Notes: generated from the letters alone by a model not told the origin. Numbered from the stretch's first letter, positions 7,125 to 17,058 are shown. The stretch: DNA of 64,000 nucleotides from Pseudanabaena sp. FACHB-2040 (GCF_014696715.1 NZ_JACJQO010000011.1:62001-126000), one strand, 5' to 3'. Made by a program: numbers and translations.

Positions 7125-7495
7125 TTACCCACGCACAGCTCTCCGAAACAGCCAGGCCGATCCGGCAAACAACGCGATAAAGAACCCATTTAGCCCCAGG
7201 ATCTCTGCCGGCCCGCTCCACGGAGACCCAACCCTACGCTCAGTGCGATCGCAGTCACAAATGCCTGAGCGAGTGCCGTTGCGGATAAGGCGCGTACCAT
7301 TCCATGAGGTTGGAGACGCGCAATGATGGCACCGATGATGCCGACAGCGAGCACCCCGAAATACATCAGGTTGGCGGGATCGCCGTGTTTCCCGATGATG
7401 CCAACGCTAAGACTTAACCAGATGAGGATAAATGCTGCTGCGATCGCAACGCCGATAGCGGATCGGTACGCGGTACTGTTTGTACGTGTTCGCAT
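7125..7495 (-). pseudogene. frameshifted small membrane protein gene
   Basis: Reading starts at 7495 (MRTRTNSTAYRSAIG) and encodes three hydrophobic helices (about 12-32, 43-60, 70-88). After ALSVGLG the frame shifts. The next frame over reads GSPWSGPAEILGLNGFF and then IALFAGSAWLFRRAVRG, stopping at 7125. That is clearly the missing fourth helix plus its basic end. A single-base indel near 7225-7240 explains it. The frame as it stands stops at 7190 after a nonsense tail. I remember this as a small bacterial membrane family of unknown function, but that is memory only. It may be a true pseudogene or a sequencing error. It sits at the left edge of the cassette-like patch. Confidence 0.7.
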
Positions 7496-7700
7496 GAGCG
7501 CATCTCCAATGTGATGCTAGGCTCTGCAATTAAAAGGTGAAGCCGCTACGGATTCTTTGCATCGGACGCAGATAACTTTTGCATCCCGGAGGCAATCTAG
7601 ATTTTTTCCGAAGCAGCAGGGTTGCTAGCCAACTTGTTATTAACCCACTTAGTTGACATACTACTATCCGCTCACACCTGTTTTAGATGATGGAGGATTT

Positions 7701-7707
7701 GTTAGTC
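7701..7707 (-). other. weak attC-like motif overlapping a stop codon
   Basis: Minus-strand GACTAAC contains the TAA stop of the 165-aa gene. This resembles the placement of attC R'' sites at cassette ends, but position 2 (A) breaks the RYYYAAC consensus and no partner site was found. Confidence 0.18.
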
Positions 7708-8199
7708 AATAGCTCTTAACGGTATGTCTATCCCGATGAACCGATGAATCTCGCTCGAAAAACTCTGACATTCATAGAAATCTAGATTTGCAGATGAAAG
7801 TGGGAGTATAAGGTTACCTCTCAAAGCCAAACGAATCTGAAATGCATCCCGTCCACGCCCAGCATATCTTTCTATCTCTAATGCAGTGATTTCTCTAATA
7901 TTGTATTGCGCATTTTTAATATCATATTGTGAGCCAAAAATGCCACATTTTTTATATAAAATCATCCCGGTCTTTCTATTGATAACACACCATAGTTCGC
8001 GTTCTTGAAAGAGGAGCACAACAAAACAACTAAAGAAAACTACTATGCCAATTCCAGCCAGTGACAAAATAACTCCTCTAAACAGACAGAAGACTGTGAA
8101 AACTAACAGTGCTCCAAGCATCAAAATAATAAGTGAATAATGTGGAGAATAGTGAATCAATAAAATAGAGTTACCCCTACGTTCAACCTCTAATGTCAT
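7702..8199 (-). CDS. two-helix membrane protein, 165 aa, unknown
   Basis: Two adjacent transmembrane helices (about residues 22-42 and 44-64) follow a short N-terminus. A C-terminal cytoplasmic domain of about 100 residues comes next (VINRKTGMILYKKCGIFG..., then YNIREITALEIERYAGRGRD, FQIRLALRGN). The layout of two helices plus a small beta-rich domain resembles bacterial PH-domain-like membrane proteins. Its AT-rich codons differ from the housekeeping neighbours, which fits acquisition. Its stop overlaps an attC-like motif. Function not recognised. Confidence 0.62.
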   Translation of the reverse strand: MTLEVERRGNSILLIHYSPHYSLIILMLGALLVFTVFCLFRGVILSLAGIGIVVFFSCFVVLLFQERELWCVINRKTGMILYKKCGIFGSQYDIKNAQYNIREITALEIERYAGRGRDAFQIRLALRGNLILPLSSANLDFYECQSFSSEIHRFIGIDIPLRAID

Positions 8200-8233
8200 T
8201 GCAGTTTCGACCTGTTTTCAGGTGGGTAGAGCT

Positions 8234-8260
8234 AGCGGTTGTGCTCACCGGATGTAGATA
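8234..8260 (-). other. attC half-site-like remnant
   Basis: The segment CGGTTGTGCTCACCGGATG matches the left half of the attC-like site at 9675 (CGGTCGTGCTCACCGGACG) with only two differences, and the similarity continues to GTAGATAAG/GTAGACAAG. The R motif beside it is degenerate (GCTAGC rather than CCTAAC). It looks like a decayed copy of the same site. Confidence 0.4.
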
Positions 8261-8269
8261 AGATTCTCG

Positions 8270-8693
8270 AACTTGATTAGCGATCGCCTCTAATGAAGTT
8301 TTGGTAGTAAGTCACTAGTCCTTTAATCTGCTATTCTCTGCGACGTCGACTAATGAAAATCGCCCCACAGGTTGCTAGTAAGCCTCCTGTAAAAATGACA
8401 TTACTTCTTTTCTGAAGAACCGTTTCGTATAGCTTGTTGTGATACTTCTGAATTGTAAATTTTCCATCTTCAGAATAATAAGATACTGTTCTAGGTGGTA
8501 GGTAGACAGTTCCTAAACCCATTAGTGCTACACCTAATACAAAAGTAACCCATCCAAATACACGCGTTTTCTTAACTCTCTAAAACTCTAGGATATTCTG
8601 CTAACTCTTCGACTGTCAGTAAGAAACAGTACCCTCCCGTGAAGCCTGACGGTAAGGAGCAGGTTAAACTGGGTTGGCCGTGGAGTGTAGAGC
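8270..8693. repeat. direct repeat copy 1 (about 425 bp)
   Basis: Closely similar to 10461-10886 in the same orientation. Shared landmarks are ACTTGATTAGCGAT at the left end, the whole 78-codon small membrane gene, CTCTCTAAAACTCTAGGAT and CCGTGGAGTGTAGAGC at the right end. Differences are scattered substitutions and small indels. Confidence 0.85.
8331..8567 (-). pseudogene. small membrane protein, copy 1, start codon lost (ATG to ACG)
   Basis: Same 78-codon frame as the copy at 10524-10760, but the initiating ATG is ACG here (8567-8565). Translation could begin only at an internal ATG (8522, MGLGTVYLPPRTVSYYSEDG), which removes most of the first membrane helix. The rest is intact: a soluble centre (KFTIQKYHNKLYETVLQ) and a second helix ending in ISRRRRE. 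Divergence from copy 2 is mostly conservative, so the loss may be recent. Function unknown. It may still yield a one-helix 63-aa protein. Confidence 0.55.
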
Positions 8694-8888
8694 TTGGATT
8701 AACTGACGTAGGGTTGATTGGTGCAAAAGTAACCCACAACACGAAATGAGAAAGGATGATTGTGTTGAATAGGAGACGCAAAGCATACATTAGTAGCCAT
8801 TGCAGCATAAGTGTTGCTGGTATTAACCAGGCGACCTGATCAGATTGCAGGCTGCTCTCTTAGATAAGCTATCAATGAGGATAATGCA

Positions 8889-9680
8889 ATGACTACAGTA
8901 GGGGTGATCGAAAGCATTTGGCGCTACCCTGTCAAAAGCATGAGCGGTGAACAGCTTGATGAAGTATTCGTAGCATTTTCTGGCGTAATGGGGGATCGCC
9001 TTTACGGGTTGATTAATGATAAAGGCAATCCAGGATTTCCGTGGCATACTGCTCGCGAGCAGGAAGATCTGTTGCAGTACAAACCCCGGTATAAACACCA
9101 CAGCTTTACTCTCAAGCCTAAACAACTAGAGGCAGCACAAAGTTTAGCCCCTGGTGTAAATCCTCTTTATCCTGACGCGGAACATTTTGCTGTTGAAGTT
9201 GAGACTCCGTCTGGACAGGTTTATGACCTTGGCAGTGAGGAGTTTATGTCTCACTTAAGGACTCTAACCAATAGTGACACTCTGCGGTTGCATTTTACTC
9301 AAAAGAACCAGTATGACTGCCGTCCACTTTCCCTTTTCTCACAGCAAACTTGCGATCGCTTGAGCGAAGAGCTGGAGATGGACGTTGATAAGCGACGATT
9401 TAGAGCCAATTTCTACATAACGTGGAACGATGGAAAGCCGCCTCTTTATGAGAATGAATTAGTCGGGCAGCGATTAAGGATAGGAGATCGTCTGGAAATT
9501 AGCATTTTGGAGCGCGACCCCAGATGTAAAGTCATCACGCTAGATCCAGAGACATCCGAAGCTAATCCCAAAGTCATTAAGCATGTTGCTCAAGCCTATG
9601 AAGGATACGCAGGCATATATGGAGCCGTATTAGTTGAGGGTGTCGTTAAAGCGGGCGACTCAATAGAGCTTGTAGCCTAA
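8889..9680 (+). CDS. MOSC domain-containing protein
   Basis: 263-aa protein with an N-terminal MOSC beta-barrel (GVIESIWRYPVKSMSGEQL, then GDRLYGLIN) and a C-terminal MOSC domain. The latter contains the conserved cysteine region (ERDPRCKVITLDPETSEANP). MOSC proteins bind or transfer the molybdenum cofactor or its sulfur; YcbX/YiiM relatives detoxify N-hydroxylated compounds. GAGGAT near the ATG can act as ribosome-binding site. The stop codon TAA lies inside GCCTAAC, the first core site of an attC-like element, as in integron gene cassettes. It converges with the acetyltransferase gene. The substrate is unknown. Confidence 0.88.
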   Translation: MTTVGVIESIWRYPVKSMSGEQLDEVFVAFSGVMGDRLYGLINDKGNPGFPWHTAREQEDLLQYKPRYKHHSFTLKPKQLEAAQSLAPGVNPLYPDAEHFAVEVETPSGQVYDLGSEEFMSHLRTLTNSDTLRLHFTQKNQYDCRPLSLFSQQTCDRLSEELEMDVDKRRFRANFYITWNDGKPPLYENELVGQRLRIGDRLEISILERDPRCKVITLDPETSEANPKVIKHVAQAYEGYAGIYGAVLVEGVVKAGDSIELVA

Positions 9681-9761
9681 CGGTCGTGCTCACCGGACGT
9701 AGACAAGCTGGGCCACTTAACCAATCATTTTAGGATGTTCGGCGTAGCGCGGTTGTTAGAC
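9675..9761. other. integron attC-like recombination site shared by two convergent genes
   Basis: 87 bp bounded by GCCTAAC (9675-9681; fits RYYYAAC) and GTTAGAC (9755-9761; fits GTTRRRY). The two ends are imperfect inverted repeats. Reading inward, GCCTAAC-GGTCG-TGCTCACCGGAC on one side faces GTCTAAC-AACCG-CGCTACGCCGAAC on the other. This gives two paired boxes with a 5-base spacer and a possible unpaired extra base, the attC architecture. Both flanking genes end inside the core sites: MOSC TAA at 9678-9680, GNAT stop at 9756-9758 on the minus strand. Confidence 0.65.
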
Positions 9762-10310
9762 AGTGGTCCGACGATCCCATTGCGCTCTTGTAATTCGCCA
9801 ATCCACCTTGCTCCAGCCTCGTTCAGACATCCATGTAGAACCCGGACGGATGGCAACTACTTCTGCTCCGATCCACTCCGCCAGCCGAGAAATTCGCACG
9901 TTTGCGTTGACAGTAGAGCCGGAGATTACCTCTAGCCTTAGTTCCCTGAATCCAAACTCGAGCAGGGCGCGCCCAACCTCAATCGCGTAGGCATATCGTC
10001 CCCAATAATCTGGTGCAAGTTCGATTCCCAGTTCCATCTCACCTGCATCACACCCCCTTCCCCGCAACCCGCAGCAACCGACAAGCACATAGGGTTCACG
10101 CCGTTGCACAATCGCAAGTTGGTAGTTGAGCCGAGGGCACTCAGAAGCCCATGTGCAAAATGTCTCGAACAAGCGGACTGAAATTTCGGGACTAGCTTCA
10201 CCTGGTTCGTAGAAGATCTGGCTGCGAGGGTCAGCTTGATAGCTCAGGAATGGAGATCGATCTAACTCAATGAAATCACGCAGCAGAAATCTTTTGGTTA
10301 CGATCTCCAT
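9756..10310 (-). CDS. GNAT family N-acetyltransferase
   Basis: RimJ/RimL-like acetyltransferase (Acetyltransf_3 type) that transfers acetyl from acetyl-CoA to an amine. It opens with the typical TKRFLLRDFIELDRSPFLSY. The centre has MELGIELAPDYWGRYAYAIEV, matching motif A (the glycine loop binds the CoA pyrophosphate), then FGFRELRLEVISGSTVNANVRI and RLAEWIGAEVVA, as in the family. The ATG at 10310 begins near the conserved RFLLRDF; an upstream ATG at 10331 adds seven residues. Acetyltransferases are common integron cassette cargo. Its stop lies within the attC-like site. The substrate is unknown. Confidence 0.85.
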   Translation of the reverse strand: MEIVTKRFLLRDFIELDRSPFLSYQADPRSQIFYEPGEASPEISVRLFETFCTWASECPRLNYQLAIVQRREPYVLVGCCGLRGRGCDAGEMELGIELAPDYWGRYAYAIEVGRALLEFGFRELRLEVISGSTVNANVRISRLAEWIGAEVVAIRPGSTWMSERGWSKVDWRITRAQWDRRTTV

Positions 10311-10460
10311 AGCAACAAGCTTATTGTTCAAACTTGACGGTTACTTCAAAAATTTCTATTTGCTAAGCAAAATTATTGCTGGGCCTTAGAACCAAAATAC
10401 CCTTAAACCTTGAACTTGGTGACAATCTATATCGAGCGGCTTCTCTGGCTCAAAAAGTCT

Positions 10461-10886
10461 CAAACTTGATTAGCGATTGCCTTTAACGAAGCTTTGACAC
10501 CAAGACACTAGTCCTTCAAGCTGCTATTCTCTGCGACGTCGACTAATAAAAATTGCCCCACAGATTGCTAATAAGCCTCCTGTAAAAATGATATTGCTTC
10601 TTTCCTGAAGAACCGTTTCATATGGCTTGTTATGATACTTCTGGATTGTAAATTTTCCATCTTCAGAATAATAAGATACCGTTCCAGGTGGTGGGTAGAC
10701 AGTTCCTAGACTCATTAGTGCTATACCTAATACAAAAGTAGCCCATCCAAATACACGCATCTCCTTAACTCTCTAAAACTCTAGGATAATCTGCCGGTTC
10801 TTTGACTGTCAGTGAGAAACAGTAACCTCTCGTGAAGCCTAGCGGCAAGGATCAGGTTAAATCGAGGTGGCCGTGGAGTGTAGAGC
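10461..10886. repeat. direct repeat copy 2 (about 425 bp)
   Basis: Partner of 8270-8693. It retains a functional start codon for the small membrane gene. Immediately after the right end of the similarity the sequence reads GTTAGAT (10889-10895), which fits the attC R' consensus; this may be chance. Confidence 0.85.
10524..10760 (-). CDS. small two-helix membrane protein, copy 2, 78 aa
   Basis: Starts MRVFGWATFVLGIALMSLGTV (helix 1), then a soluble hairpin-like centre of about 35 residues (TVSYYSEDGKFTIQKYHN), and ends with helix 2 (NIIFTGGLLAICGAIF) and a basic tail ISRRRRE. AAGGAG abuts the ATG directly, an unusually short spacing. The intact paralogue of the damaged copy at 8331-8567 lies about 2.2 kb away. 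Function not recognised. The repeated unit and lower GC suggest acquired DNA. Confidence 0.62.
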   Translation of the reverse strand: MRVFGWATFVLGIALMSLGTVYPPPGTVSYYSEDGKFTIQKYHNKPYETVLQERSNIIFTGGLLAICGAIFISRRRRE

Positions 10887-11232
10887 CGGTTAGATGTGGA
10901 TTAGCCCCGTACGGTTGAACTCCTGAGCTGCTTCTAGTACTGTCTATTATTGCGGGAAATGCTTCTGGGCGGGAAAGAGAGAACTTGGTGCTTCTTAAAT
11001 CCCCTGGGTGATCCCAACTTAGCCTAAGTAAGCTGGGGGTAACCTGGAATTAGTCTGGGCTCTAGCGTCTTGTTTTACCTCCATTGGGGACAAGCACTGA
11101 ATGTGCCTAGTAGTGGCTGTGAATCTCAGGATAAAATGAGGGAATAGCTGATTAGAACGGTAAAGCCGTAGTGGTGTCACTTTGCTTTAGAAATCAGCTG
11201 TCTCAAAGTTTTGCCGTTTACAAGTTTCACCC
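10761..11232. other. intergenic region before yqeY-like gene
   Basis: The first 125 bases belong to direct repeat copy 2. In the equivalent minus frame of copy 1 (8572-8808) an ORF is open, but here it is broken by a TGA, so neither is called. The remainder shows no gene. The promoter for the 11233 gene is presumably within 11100-11230, but no clear boxes stand out. Confidence 0.4.
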
Positions 11233-11691
11233 ATGAGCCTCAAGGATCGAATTGGCGAAGATATCAAGGCCGCTATGAAGGCCAAAGATAAAGTGCGCCT
11301 AGAGACTGTTCGCAGCATTAAAAAAGTCATTTTAGAAAAAGAAACCACTGTGCGTCCTTCCGGGCAGGATGCATTAACCGAGGAGCAAGAAATTGAAGTT
11401 TTGACCCAGCTTGCCAAGCAGCGCCGAGACTCAATTGAGCAGTATAAGCAGGCCGGTAGAACCGATCTGGCTGACAATGAATCTCAGGAGCTGGCTATTC
11501 TTGAGGAGTATCTGCCCACTCAGCTCTCTGATGAAGAGGTAGAAGCGGTGATTGACGGCATCATTGCCCAGGCAGAGGCAACGTCTCCCAAGGATATGGG
11601 CAAAGTGATGGGGCCTGCAATGAAGGAGCTGAAGGGCAAAGCCGATGGGGCTAAGGTGCAGGCATTAGTGAAGTCGAAATTAGGCGGTTAA
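11233..11691 (+). CDS. GatB/YqeY domain-containing protein
   Basis: 152-aa YqeY-type protein: SLKDRIGEDIKAAMKAKDKVRLETVRSIK at the N-terminus, EEYLPTQLSDEEVEAVI in the middle and the MGKVMGPAMKELKGKADG stretch near the end are characteristic. The domain is shared with the tail of GatB, which binds tRNA in the amidotransferase. The free-standing protein has no settled role. Length is typical. Monocistronic. Confidence 0.92.
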   Translation: MSLKDRIGEDIKAAMKAKDKVRLETVRSIKKVILEKETTVRPSGQDALTEEQEIEVLTQLAKQRRDSIEQYKQAGRTDLADNESQELAILEEYLPTQLSDEEVEAVIDGIIAQAEATSPKDMGKVMGPAMKELKGKADGAKVQALVKSKLGG

Positions 11692-11905
11692 AAGACGCGG
11701 TGAGGTAGGGGGGGATAGGGCCGAACCTGTAGCGGCAGGTTTACAACGTGACTCACGCACTCCTCCCTAATCTCAATAGGTCTGCCCAATAGATATTCCG
11801 TAAAGTGCCTCATCGCAGTGCGTGACGCATTAGATTCTAAACAAAGCAGGCTTATGCAAAATCAGTGCATTGCGCTAAAGCTGCTAGGAAAGAGGCAATT
11901 CAGAC

Positions 11906-12220
11906 CTAGTACTGGCGATCAAAGATCTTGGGTGCGTATTCTTTGCAGCCGTCGCAGGGGCCTAGAGGATTGGTGGCACAGCGCAGATAGGGCGACCTGG
12001 CATTTAGACTGCAGGTGATGTCACCCACCATGTAGCCCATGCCCTCTACATAGTGCATATCTTTGTCTTGGCTCAGCAGGGCGTTGAGACCCTGGTTAGT
12101 AGTCACTTCCAGCGCATAATTTACGTGTTCTGCGGCTTTCCGGTTGGCCCGGTAGCTTTGAACAGCGGAAATAATGGCCGGAGTGAGACCAATGACAAAG
12201 ATAAGGATGATAACCAGCAT
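11906..12220 (-). CDS. conserved cyanobacterial membrane-anchored protein, DUF6464-like
   Basis: 104 aa with one N-terminal helix (LVIILIFVIGLTPAIISAV), a charged linker and a C-terminal cysteine-rich segment (CSLNARSPYLRCATNPLGPC, then DGC) that could bind metal or form disulfides. The pattern NARSPYLRCAxNPxGPCxxC matches what I know as DUF6464 of cyanobacteria. Role unknown. It reads in the same direction as aspS downstream, with a palindromic repeat in the 200-base gap. Confidence 0.72.
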   Translation of the reverse strand: MLVIILIFVIGLTPAIISAVQSYRANRKAAEHVNYALEVTTNQGLNALLSQDKDMHYVEGMGYMVGDITCSLNARSPYLRCATNPLGPCDGCKEYAPKIFDRQY

Positions 12221-12384
12221 GGTTGTCTGTCAAGTCGGGATGCATTTTGCTCATCCTAACGTGACAGTCTAGGCAGGCTATCTATCCAAGTTGAGAATTG
12301 GTACGTTGCGTTGTGTTCCTTGATGTTTCGCAACGTTTCGCGCAACTAGTGCTAGCGCTGACCTATCAGGGCTGCAAAAGCATT

Positions 12385-12418
12385 CTATCGATAGAGATGC
12401 GACGAGTCGCGTCTCTAC
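12385..12418. repeat. short palindrome, GAGACGC family
   Basis: AGAGATGCGAC GA GTCGCGTCTCT forms a near-perfect hairpin. It is similar in style to 53980-54020 (GTAGAGACGCG ... CACGTCTCTGCA). It resembles dispersed short palindromes of cyanobacterial genomes. Confidence 0.55.
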
Positions 12419-12424
12419 AAGGAC

Positions 12425-14218
12425 CTATGCGTCTTTTTCTTTGGGTTCGTAAGTAGAGGCGACGTGAAGCTCTTTGAGCTGCTTCAGGTCTACACCCGAA
12501 GGTGCATTGGTAAGCAGACAGCGGGCCTGCTGGGTTTTGGGGAATGCGATCGCATCTCGAATCGACTCTTCGCCTACCAGCAGCATTACCAGTCGATCGA
12601 TGCCGTAGGCAATGCCGCCGTGGGGTGGGGTGCCGTATTCAAAGGCTTCTAGCAAAAAGCCGAACTTGTCGTGGGCTTCTTCGGTGGTCAGGCCGATAGC
12701 CTCAAACACCTGCTGCTGAATCTCGGGTTGATAGATCCGCAGGCTACCGCCGCCAAGTTCGTAGCCGTTAAACACCAGGTCATAGGCCTGGGCGCGAGCC
12801 GTCTTGAGGTCAGCGGTATCGTCTGGGTGGGGAGCCGTAAATGGATGGTGCAGGGCCTCTAAGCGCTTCTCATCCTCATTCCACTCAAACATGGGGAAGT
12901 CGGTGATCCAGAGCAGATTGAGCTGATCGGGGGGAATCAGGTTTAGCTCTTTAGCAATGGCTTGCCGCAGCCGGTCTAGCGTGGCATTGACCGTGTCTGT
13001 AGGGCCAGCGCCAAACAGCAGCAGATGACCATCGGCTGCCCCAGTGCGCTCCAGCAGCTCCTGCTTTTGCGCCTCGCTCAAGTTGTCTTTAATTGCGCCG
13101 ATGGTGTCGATGCTGCCGTCGCGCACCCGGATGTAGGCCAATCCCTTAGCCCCTGCCTCAGCGGCAATCTTAAACAGGTCGCCGCCTGGTTTAATACGAA
13201 CATTCGAAATGGCGTCGTTGCCGCCAGGGATGGGCAGCACTTTGACGGTACCGCCATCGGCGACAGCGCCAGAGAAGACCTTAAAGCCCGAATCTTTGAC
13301 CAGGTCAGAGACATTAACTAGCTCTAAGCCGTAGCGGGTATCGGGCTTGTCACAGCCGTAGCGCTCCATTGCCTCGGCGTAGGTCAGCCGGGGCAGGGGC
13401 AGAGGCAGATCAACGCCTTTGATTGCTTTGAAAATGTGGGCCACGAGCGCTTCATTAAGGCTCAGGATCTCATCCTGGCTCATGAAGCTCATTTCCATAT
13501 CTAGCTGGGTGAACTCGGGCTGACGGTCGGCCCGCAAATCTTCATCGCGGAAGCAGCGAGCGATCTGGTAGTAGCGGTCTAGCCCCGACACCATCAGCAG
13601 TTGCTTAAAGAGCTGGGGCGACTGCGGCAGCGCAAACCACTCCCCAGGATTAGCCCGCGACGGCACCAGATAGTCCCTTGCCCCCTCTGGGGTGGAGCGG
13701 GTCAAAATGGGGGTTTCAACCTCAACAAACCCCTCCTGATCTTCCAAGAAGCGACGGATGGATTTGATGATCTGGTGGCGCGTCTGCAGGTTGCTAGCCA
13801 TGCGCTCCCGGCGCAGGTCGAGGTAGCGATAGCGCAGGCGCAGGTCTTCGCGCACTGACTCGGTATCAGCTGTAGAGACCTGGAAAGGGAGCTGCTTACG
13901 AACTGCATTGAGCAGCACGATCTCGTCGGCGTAGATTTCGACTTCGCCAGTCGGCAGCTTGGGGTTGAGCGACTCGGGCGGGCGCTGGCTCACCCGTCCG
14001 GTAATGCGGACAACGTATTCGTTCCGCAGATGCTCTGCACTTGTATAGGAGTCGGGGGTCCGCTCAGGGTCGCTGACGATTTGCACAATGCCGGTGCGAT
14101 CGCGCAAATCCACAAAAACAACGCCCCCATGATCGCGGCGACGATCTACCCAGCCAAAGAGGGTGACGGTTTTACCAATGTGCTCTGCCTGGACTTGGCC
14201 GCAATAATGGGTTCGCAT
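12425..14218 (-). CDS. aspS: aspartyl-tRNA synthetase
   Basis: 597 aa, bacterial-type AspRS that charges tRNA-Asp. Order: OB-fold anticodon domain ([21 protein letters not shown]), class II core with motif 1 around [21 protein letters not shown], motif 2 [23 protein letters not shown], the bacterial GAD insertion, and motif 3 at the end ([23 protein letters not shown]-like). The start at 14218 (MRTHYCGQV) is the family start; the upstream ATG at 14245 adds nine non-conserved residues. It is followed by the adenosine deaminase gene region read in the same direction. The tRNA-Asp gene is 10 kb away. Confidence 0.97.
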   Translation of the reverse strand: MRTHYCGQVQAEHIGKTVTLFGWVDRRRDHGGVVFVDLRDRTGIVQIVSDPERTPDSYTSAEHLRNEYVVRITGRVSQRPPESLNPKLPTGEVEIYADEIVLLNAVRKQLPFQVSTADTESVREDLRLRYRYLDLRRERMASNLQTRHQIIKSIRRFLEDQEGFVEVETPILTRSTPEGARDYLVPSRANPGEWFALPQSPQLFKQLLMVSGLDRYYQIARCFRDEDLRADRQPEFTQLDMEMSFMSQDEILSLNEALVAHIFKAIKGVDLPLPLPRLTYAEAMERYGCDKPDTRYGLELVNVSDLVKDSGFKVFSGAVADGGTVKVLPIPGGNDAISNVRIKPGGDLFKIAAEAGAKGLAYIRVRDGSIDTIGAIKDNLSEAQKQELLERTGAADGHLLLFGAGPTDTVNATLDRLRQAIAKELNLIPPDQLNLLWITDFPMFEWNEDEKRLEALHHPFTAPHPDDTADLKTARAQAYDLVFNGYELGGGSLRIYQPEIQQQVFEAIGLTTEEAHDKFGFLLEAFEYGTPPHGGIAYGIDRLVMLLVGEESIRDAIAFPKTQQARCLLTNAPSGVDLKQLKELHVASTYEPKEKDA

Positions 14219-14352
14219 GGTTCTAGAAAAACAGCTCGAAAGCAACGCGCTAACTTCAAAACCTTTCCATTATCGCGGATCATGGAACGGTTGAATTTGC
14301 TTTTTTGGAGGGTGCGGTCGCACAAGACCAATCCGACTCCCCCAGCCCCTTC

Positions 14353-15432
14353 TTAAGACAGCAGCAGCGAATCTTCGGCTCCCCCCTCTCTCAGCTCGTC
14401 CTCCCTCATATTGTCGATCTGGCGCAGCAGCACATCAGTGAGCAGAGAACTGGGCTGCTTGCGATGCGGCCAAGCAAAGGCATGGCGAAAAGCCGCTTCC
14501 TGACAGGCTCTCAATTCGTTAAAGCCGATGACATCGTGGGTCAGCAGACTTTCATACTCAAAGGGCAGCCGCACATTGTGCAGTCCAGCATTGTCGGTGC
14601 AGATAGCAATGTCTACCCCTTCATCAAAGCAGCGGTCAAACACTGGCTTGAGCTGGTTGATCTCCTGCAGCGTTCCCGTTTTTAGATAAGTAGTGGGGCA
14701 CACCTCTAGGCACTGTCCCCGCGCTGCAACTTCCCGCAGCAGCTCCGGATGCCGCAGCGGAATCTGAATGCCGTGGCCAATTCGCATCAGGTAGGGCAGC
14801 AGTTTCGGGTAACAGCCCTCAGTGGTTTCATAGAGGTGCCCGGTAGTGTTCAGCCCCAAACTACGGGCATGGGCATAGAGACCCACAAACTCATCTAGCC
14901 GCTCACTGTACTGGGCATCTCCGCCAGCTAAATCAACGGCACAAATGTAATTGGGGTATTGAGCCGCCAGATCGACAATGGCCCGGTTCACCTCATAGGG
15001 CAGCCGGGAGTGCATACAAAGAATCTGACGAGTAACGATGGGATACTCGGTTTGTTGACTGGCCCGCCCGACAATCTCAATGATTTCTGCCATCTTGTCG
15101 ATCCGCTCAGACTGCGGCAGATGCTCGGGGGTACGCAGATAGGGCGTGTAGCGCAGTTCTAAATAGGCTAGGTTCTCAAAAATATAAGCGCCCCGGATTA
15201 GCCGGTAGATAAAGTAGGGCAGCGCTTCGTGGGTTTGCACACTTTCCACCAGGGTGTGCAACTCCAAATACTCTGATAAAGTATTGCGGGGCCGGGTAAA
15301 AAACTCCTCAAAGTCGGAGTAGCCTGTAAACCTCTGAGCTAAGTCAGAGCGGTTGCGCTCAAAATACCGCCACAGGATTCGAGGAACGACTGATCCTCCC
15401 AGGTGACGGTGCAGTTCTGCATAAAGACTCAT
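14353..15432 (-). CDS. adenosine deaminase family protein
   Basis: 359-aa metal-dependent TIM-barrel amidohydrolase. Motifs in order: ELHRHLGGS (His-x-His zinc ligands), TTGHLYET (general acid/base region, Glu), RIGHGIQ (zinc His), CLEVCPTTYLKTG and ICTDNAGL (the TDD-like Asp region, here TDN). The usual reaction is adenosine to inosine plus ammonia. The Asn in place of the second Asp of TDDP, and CPTTY for CPTSN, point to a subfamily that may act on another adenine-like substrate. It is divergently transcribed from purA, the first step of AMP synthesis from IMP, so the intergenic region may coordinate purine salvage. Confidence 0.85.
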   Translation of the reverse strand: MSLYAELHRHLGGSVVPRILWRYFERNRSDLAQRFTGYSDFEEFFTRPRNTLSEYLELHTLVESVQTHEALPYFIYRLIRGAYIFENLAYLELRYTPYLRTPEHLPQSERIDKMAEIIEIVGRASQQTEYPIVTRQILCMHSRLPYEVNRAIVDLAAQYPNYICAVDLAGGDAQYSERLDEFVGLYAHARSLGLNTTGHLYETTEGCYPKLLPYLMRIGHGIQIPLRHPELLREVAARGQCLEVCPTTYLKTGTLQEINQLKPVFDRCFDEGVDIAICTDNAGLHNVRLPFEYESLLTHDVIGFNELRACQEAAFRHAFAWPHRKQPSSLLTDVLLRQIDNMREDELREGGAEDSLLLS

Positions 15433-15613
15433 GGTGCCCTCGCGGTAGAGTTCGCTAAAGGATAGGACTTCAAAAACCCAGAAAACTTAAAAATCTGTAA
15501 AAAAAGGTATTAGTCTGTTCTAGCTCACAATCCCCATAGTGGGTATATTGTGGGACACATTTGTTTTGAGCGGTAGAGCCCGAATTCAAATTTGCTCAAT
15601 ACTGCTGACCCGA

Positions 15614-15643
15614 TTGACACTAGCGACAATCGGTGACGATAAT
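15614..15643 (+). promoter_or_regulatory. strong sigma-70-type promoter of purA
   Basis: TTGACA (15614-15619), an 18-base spacer and GATAAT (15638-15643). Predicted transcription start near 15650, leaving a short untranslated leader before the TTG start at 15678. Confidence 0.75.
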
Positions 15644-15671
15644 GGGAATTTGTGTGAACTCTAGCACCTGA

Positions 15672-17012
<1,341 letters not shown>

Positions 17013-17058
17013 CCAGTGTCTGTTTTTGAACAAACAATTTTAACGGTGAGAAACTCCC

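Noticed and set aside
8572-8808. 78-codon minus-strand frame (LQWLLMYALRLLFN start) upstream of the damaged small membrane gene
   Set aside because: Its equivalent in repeat copy 2 is interrupted by TGA, no ribosome-binding site is seen, and the sequence has no domain look.
10889-10895. GTTAGAT motif at the end of repeat copy 2
   Set aside because: Fits the attC R' consensus, but the heptamer is short, occurs elsewhere by chance, and has no paired partner here.
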